From Burkholderiales bacterium (GTDB lineage Bacteria; Pseudomonadota; Gammaproteobacteria; Burkholderiales; Burkholderiaceae_C), in contig JAECRO010000005.1 of assembly GCA_016000195.1 (NCBI GenBank), positions 1 to 64,000 of the forward strand: DNA of 64,000 nt, in the 5' to 3' direction. Numbering within the stretch: the stretch's first letter is position 1; each line of letters begins with the position of its first letter. The notes under the pieces were generated by a model. The model had not been told where the DNA came from, made no database searches, and worked only from the letters and a program-made list of their open reading frames with translations. Positions 60,413-64,000 of this stretch are shown here, in pieces. Made by a program: the position numbers and the translations under genes.

Positions 60413-60509
60413 TGCGCAACACGGCCTTCCCGGATTTCATCGCGGCGCGGATGCCGCCGTGAGCCCTACGCTGATTGCCACCGGCCAGGGCGTGGACTAC
60501 AGTGTTTCG

Positions 60510-61622
60510 ATGCACTCAACACTTTCCCCATGGCGGCTGGTTCATCTGGCGCTGCTGGCGTCTGCCCTGGCCTTGAGCGCTGGCGCATCGGCGCAACAAC
60601 CGCCGCCCAGCCTCCAGCCCGACAGCGGCCCGTGGAGCAGCGGCGCGGGTTTTCACTTTGACCTGGGCAAGAAAAAACTGAAGAAAACCCGCCAGTCGGT
60701 CAGCGGCATCGCCTGCAACCTCGATGCCCGGCAGCAGCGCGTTTGCCTGGTGGTTTTTGATGAAGGCGCGCAGGCCCGCTACGCTTATCTGGGCGACAAG
60801 GCATTGACCCCCGATGCCGAACCCGTGGTGCTGCGCGACACGGCTGACGAACTCGATGCCGAGGGTGCGGCCACCGACGGGCAGTATTTCTACGTCACCG
60901 GCTCGCACTCGGCCAAACGCAACGACTGCGCCAGCAACCCCGGCAGCCGCCATGTGCTGCGCTTGCGGCTGGACCCGGCCACCGGCCGCGCCAGCCGCGC
61001 GCAGGCGGACCCTGCCGGCAGCGGCAGGCTGTGGCCGATCATGCAGGCGCAGCCCGAGCTGGCGGCGCACGTCGGCGAGAACAAATGCCTGGGCTCCGAG
61101 ATACCGCCCCAGGCGCCCGCGCTGGCCGGCCAGCAAGGCGTGAATATCGAGGGCCTGGCGGTGCAGGGCGGGCGGCTGTACTTTGGTTTTCGCGGCCCGG
61201 TTTCAAAGGGTGTGGCCTTGGTGCTGGCCGTCGATGCCGATGCGCTGTTTGGCGCTGAAGCGGCGCGCGACCCCAAGGCGACGATGACCCGCCTGGCGCT
61301 CGGCCAGAACCGGGGCATTCGCGACATGGTGGCCGTCAAGACCGGGTTGCTGCTGCTGGCCGGGCCGGACGACAGCAGCGCCAGCCAGGGCGCGGGCTGG
61401 ACGGTGGCCTGGTGGGATGGCAAGGCCGCCGAAGGCCGCGTGGTGCAGCCCAGGGTTCTGGCGACGCTGGACCTGAGCGGCGTCAAGCTGCGCAAGTGCG
61501 ACAAGGAACTCAAGCCCGAGGCCATGACGGTACTGGAAGAAACCCCTGCCGCCTACAAGCTGCTGGTGCTGTCGGACGGCCTGTGCGACGGCGGGCCGCT
61601 GGCCTTCACGCTTGCGCGCTGA
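60510..61622 (+). CDS. Exported DUF3616 protein
   Basis: 370 residues. Signal peptide (LVHLALLASALALSAGASAQ), then a domain of repeated beta segments resembling DUF3616: SVSGIACN, VLRDTADELDAEGAATDGQYFYVTGS, NIEGLAVQGGRLYFGFRGPV and GIRDMVAVKTGLLLLAGP. The pattern suggests a beta-propeller. Four or more Cys could form disulphides. Function unknown. An in-frame extension to 60405 overlaps the merR-like gene; the ATG at 60510 right before the signal peptide is preferred. Confidence 0.78.
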   Translation: MHSTLSPWRLVHLALLASALALSAGASAQQPPPSLQPDSGPWSSGAGFHFDLGKKKLKKTRQSVSGIACNLDARQQRVCLVVFDEGAQARYAYLGDKALTPDAEPVVLRDTADELDAEGAATDGQYFYVTGSHSAKRNDCASNPGSRHVLRLRLDPATGRASRAQADPAGSGRLWPIMQAQPELAAHVGENKCLGSEIPPQAPALAGQQGVNIEGLAVQGGRLYFGFRGPVSKGVALVLAVDADALFGAEAARDPKATMTRLALGQNRGIRDMVAVKTGLLLLAGPDDSSASQGAGWTVAWWDGKAAEGRVVQPRVLATLDLSGVKLRKCDKELKPEAMTVLEETPAAYKLLVLSDGLCDGGPLAFTLAR

Positions 61623-61648
61623 GGGAACCCGCATTAACGGGGGCTAAA

Positions 61649-61715
61649 TTGCTCCTGAAACAATAGCTATTAATGCACACAGGCATTGCGCAAATGGCCT
61701 TTTTTAATGCTTTTT
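61649..61715 (-). repeat. Dispersed repeat, degenerate copy G
   Basis: Contains AACAATAGCTATTAATG, ATTGCGCAAATGGCC and a T-rich end. The core is decayed, but the order matches the minus-strand form of the other copies. Confidence 0.55.
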
Positions 61716-61740
61716 TGAAAATACGCGGCTAGCGTTAGCC

Positions 61741-61823
61741 CGTCATTCCCGCGCAGGCGGGAATCCAGACTCGTGTGAGCGTTCAATCCCGGTTGCTGGC
61801 TCCCCGCCTGCGCGGGGATGACG
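61741..61823. repeat. Inverted pair of CGTCATTCCCGCGCAGGCGGGA elements
   Basis: CGTCATTCCCGCGCAGGCGG... (61741-61767) and its near-perfect reverse complement (61797-61823) flank 29 bases. Each arm is itself a hairpin. This is a common proteobacterial intergenic repeat type. Confidence 0.8.
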
Positions 61824-61827
61824 CGCC

Positions 61828-62058
61828 TCAGGCCAGCAATGCGGCGCTCACCGCAGCCTCATCGAGCACCGCAAACGCCATGTTGTGCCGCCCGGTCAGC
61901 GGGCCGCCGCCCGGAATGAGGTGGCCGTCCGCGTCATGGCCCAGCGCCTTGAACTTCCACACATTGCCAATCAGCTTGAGGTTGCCGACGCATTCCCCCT
62001 GGCGGGTCAGAACCCGAACCACCTGGTCGTTCACGCGGTGCAGGGTCAGTGGATTCAA
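61828..62058 (-). CDS. Small conserved-looking protein of unknown function
   Basis: 76 residues: QVVRVLTRQGECVGNLKLIG, NVWKFKALGHDADGHLIPGG and PLTGRHNMAFAVLDE. No family recognised. It is compact and predicted mostly beta, with no signal or TM segment. Its composition and codon use match real genes here. The C-terminal end abuts the repeat pair at 61741-61823. Confidence 0.6.
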   Translation of the reverse strand: MNPLTLHRVNDQVVRVLTRQGECVGNLKLIGNVWKFKALGHDADGHLIPGGGPLTGRHNMAFAVLDEAAVSAALLA

Positions 62059-62205
62059 GGCGGCGGCTCCGGTGGGTTTGTGTCTGAAAGGCCGGAGCCG
62101 AGTTTAGCGACCCGCGCAAGCCGCAATCCTGAACCGGAATTCAGGGCAAGCGCAGAGCCAGTTAATCTCGGGCCTTGTTCAAACCTTTTTTGAAAAGGCC
62201 GAAAG

Positions 62206-63483
62206 ATGCTTGATCTACTCGTCAAAAACGCCAGCCTGCCCGATGGCCGGACCGGCATGTCGGTGGCCGTGCGCGATGGCTTAATCGCCGAGGTCGCGCC
62301 CGGCCTGGACGCCCCGGCGCGCGAGCTCATCGACGCGCAAGGCTTCCTGCTCAGCCCGCCCTTCGTCGATGCCCATTTCCACATGGACGCGACCCTGAGC
62401 TACGGCCTGCCGCGCGTCAACCAAAGCGGCACGCTGCTCGAAGGCATTGCCGTGTGGGGCGAACTCAAACCCCTGCTGACGGCCGACGCCATCATCGAGC
62501 GCGCCCTCGCCTACTGCGACTGGGCTGTCGCCAAAGGCCTGCTGGCGATTCGCAGCCATGTCGATACCAGCGACCCCAGCCTGCTGCCGGTCGAGGCGCT
62601 GCTCGAAGTCAGGCGCCGCGTCGCGCCCTACCTCGACCTGCAGCTGGTCGCCTTTCCGCAGGACGGCGTGCTGCGCTCCAAAGGCGGCATGGAGAACCTG
62701 AAACGAGCCTTGGACCTGGGCGTGGACGTGGTCGGCGGCATCCCGCACTTCGAGCGCACGAGTGAACAAGGCGCGGCCAGCGTGCGGCTGCTGTGCGAGC
62801 TGGCGGCCGAGCGCGGCCTGCTGGTGGACATGCACTGCGACGAGAGCGACGACCCGCTGTCGCGCCACATCGAGACGCTGGCCTTCGAGGCGCAGCGCCT
62901 GGGCTTGCAGGGCCGCGTCAACGGCTCGCACTGCACGTCAATGCATTCGATGGACAACTATTACGTCAGCAAGCTGCTGCCGCTGATCTTTGAGGCCGGC
63001 GTCAGCGTCATCGCCAACCCGCTGATCAACATCACGCTGCAGGGCCGGCACGACAGCTACCCCAAGCGGCGCGGCATGACCCGCGTTCCCGAGTTGCTGG
63101 CCGCCGGCGTGAACGTCGCCTTCGGCCACGACTGCGTGATGGACCCGTGGTACGGCATGGGCAGCGGCGACATGCTCGAAGTCGCGCACATGGGTTTGCA
63201 CGTGGCGCAGATGACCAGCCAGCAAGGCATCCGCGCCGGCTTCGACGCGGTGACGGTGAATGCGGCGAAGGTGATGCACCTGCAGGGCTACGGCTTGGCG
63301 CCGGGCTGCGATGCGAGCTTCGTGCTGCTGCAGGCGCGGGATGCGGTGGAGGCGATCCGGTTAAGGGCGAATCGGCTAAAGGTGTGGAGGAAGGGCAAGC
63401 TGGTGGCTGAGACGCCGGAGGTGGTGGCGCGGTTGCTGCTGCCGCAGCGGTCTTCGGCCACCCGCTTCATGCCTTCTCGATAG
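62206..63483 (+). CDS. Cytosine deaminase-like amidohydrolase
   Basis: 425 residues of the amidohydrolase superfamily, CodA-like. Seen: metal ligands in DAHFHMD (HxH), IRSHVDTSD, DMHCDESDD and GHDCVMDPWYGMGSG; the C-terminal segment returns to the beta-sandwich (LAPGCDASFVLL). All key residues are present. CodA relatives deaminate cytosine, isoguanine or related compounds; the substrate is not determined. AAAAGG precedes the ATG by about eight bases. No codB permease is adjacent. Confidence 0.88.
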   Translation: MLDLLVKNASLPDGRTGMSVAVRDGLIAEVAPGLDAPARELIDAQGFLLSPPFVDAHFHMDATLSYGLPRVNQSGTLLEGIAVWGELKPLLTADAIIERALAYCDWAVAKGLLAIRSHVDTSDPSLLPVEALLEVRRRVAPYLDLQLVAFPQDGVLRSKGGMENLKRALDLGVDVVGGIPHFERTSEQGAASVRLLCELAAERGLLVDMHCDESDDPLSRHIETLAFEAQRLGLQGRVNGSHCTSMHSMDNYYVSKLLPLIFEAGVSVIANPLINITLQGRHDSYPKRRGMTRVPELLAAGVNVAFGHDCVMDPWYGMGSGDMLEVAHMGLHVAQMTSQQGIRAGFDAVTVNAAKVMHLQGYGLAPGCDASFVLLQARDAVEAIRLRANRLKVWRKGKLVAETPEVVARLLLPQRSSATRFMPSR

Positions 63484-63536
63484 ACTCCGAATTGCTTTGA
63501 GCGCCGTTGGACTGACGCGAGCGACTTGAGTCAGAA

Positions 63537-63815
63537 GACAAGACCAAAAATGAAATGATGCGCCAGATGATTCATACCTGCCTGCAAAATGCCTTGCCAT
63601 TTCACTTCGTGCTGACGGACAGCTGGTTCGCTTCGGAGGAGAACTTTGACTTCATCACGAGCCGGGGCAAGCACTTCATGGCGGCCCTGAAGAGCAACCG
63701 GCTGGTGGCGTTGAGCCAGGAAGACTGGAAGAAAAAGCGTTTCGTGCGCGTAGACGAGCTGCGATTTTCAGCGCAAGGCGCCGTGCAAGGCTGGCTCAAG
63801 GGGTCTGCCGCCTGG
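63537..63815 (+). mobile_element. Fragment of a DDE transposase (IS4/IS701-like)
   Basis: About 90 codons encode TKNEMMRQMIHTCLQNALPF, HFVLTDSWFASEENFDFI and KHFMAALKSNR, the block around the second catalytic Asp of IS4-superfamily transposases. The frame loses likeness after GWLKG (about 63810). Both ends of the element are missing. Confidence 0.75.
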
Positions 63816-63899
63816 GCCATGCGCAGGCTGTGGCGGGCATAATTGCGATTCGGAATTCCCCACTTCAGCCGCCCGTCGTTTCCCAAATCAGCACAATCC

Positions 63900-64000
63900 A
63901 TGTCCCGCAACCCAGCACGCCCCCTCAGGAAGCCGATCTCCGCGGCCCTCGCCCCCGAAGAGCAAGCGGCACTGGCACTGCTTCATCTCGAAAAAGGCCG
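63900..64000 (+). CDS. Start of a gene that runs off the window
   Basis: An ATG at 63900 opens a frame of 33 codons to the window edge: SRNPARPLRKPISAALAPEE then QAALALLHLEKG. Codon use fits the local bias. Too short to identify. Confidence 0.4.
   Translation, partial: MSRNPARPLRKPISAALAPEEQAALALLHLEKG

Overview
The window looks like a chromosomal segment of a Comamonadaceae betaproteobacterium, most like Polaromonas or a close relative. This rests on high GC with strong codon bias, familiar Burkholderiales gene blocks (tyrS / M23 peptidase / anmK / erpA / rpsI-rplM; ahcY with an S-adenosylhomocysteine riboswitch followed by metF; pilT / CNBD / pilU; dolP-diaA-yraN // rsmI) and a roughly 60-bp dispersed repeat with the core GCGCAAGCAGCTA. 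The genus is a judgement from pattern recognition and was not tested by search.

Layout. 1-5.8 kb: remains of a defence-type cassette on the minus strand, namely a PLD/SNF2-type helicase, a HigBA-like toxin-antitoxin pair and an N6-adenine methylase cut off just after its NPPY motif. 5.9-9.9 kb: ruvB, a cupredoxin gene behind two identical FNR-like boxes, ruvA, phoH and ybeY. 10-16.5 kb: a dtd remnant, a SYLF lipoprotein, tyrS, an M23 peptidase, anmK, erpA, rpsI and rplM. 16.8-22.5 kb: rlmJ with a repeat-derived insert, a 167-bp MITE-like palindrome, then a riboswitch-headed run ahcY-tlyA-metF-rlpA.

22.9-39.9 kb is the most interesting part: a locus for a surface polysaccharide. On the minus strand lie genes for an RRM-like small protein, an NfrB-type glycosyltransferase with four RLG-type (MshEN-like) motifs, an NfrA-type TPR/outer-membrane protein, a small proline-rich exported protein, three tandem DUF2334 deacetylase-like paralogues, a DUF4434-like lipoprotein and a bactofilin. 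Divergent from these are wecB (UDP-GlcNAc 2-epimerase) and a PAS-GGDEF-EAL protein. My reading is a self-contained, c-di-GMP-controlled ManNAc-type glycan pathway related to the E. coli NfrA/NfrB (phage N4 receptor) system. Precursor enzyme, signal enzyme, synthase, export protein and candidate periplasmic tailoring enzymes all lie together.

40-48.6 kb holds housekeeping and motility genes: yggS, pilT, a CNBD protein, pilU, a beta-hydroxyacid dehydrogenase, dolP-diaA-yraN, rsmI and a Bcr/CflA-type transporter. 48.6-57.5 kb is patchy: a BamE-like lipoprotein, HiPIP, tRNA-Arg(CCG), a dihaem cytochrome c, an allantoate amidohydrolase-like enzyme beside a decayed allA, an LRR-protein kinase, a lone receiver domain, a PanE-like reductase and aroQ, with fragments of acyl-CoA synthetase and pirin genes. 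57.6-64 kb: a Zn/Cd/Pb ATPase with its divergent MerR regulator and a 19-bp-spacer promoter, a DUF3616 protein, a cytosine-deaminase-like amidohydrolase, a transposase fragment and the start of a gene that runs off the window. At least seven gene remnants and two transposase fragments point to active decay and rearrangement at block boundaries.
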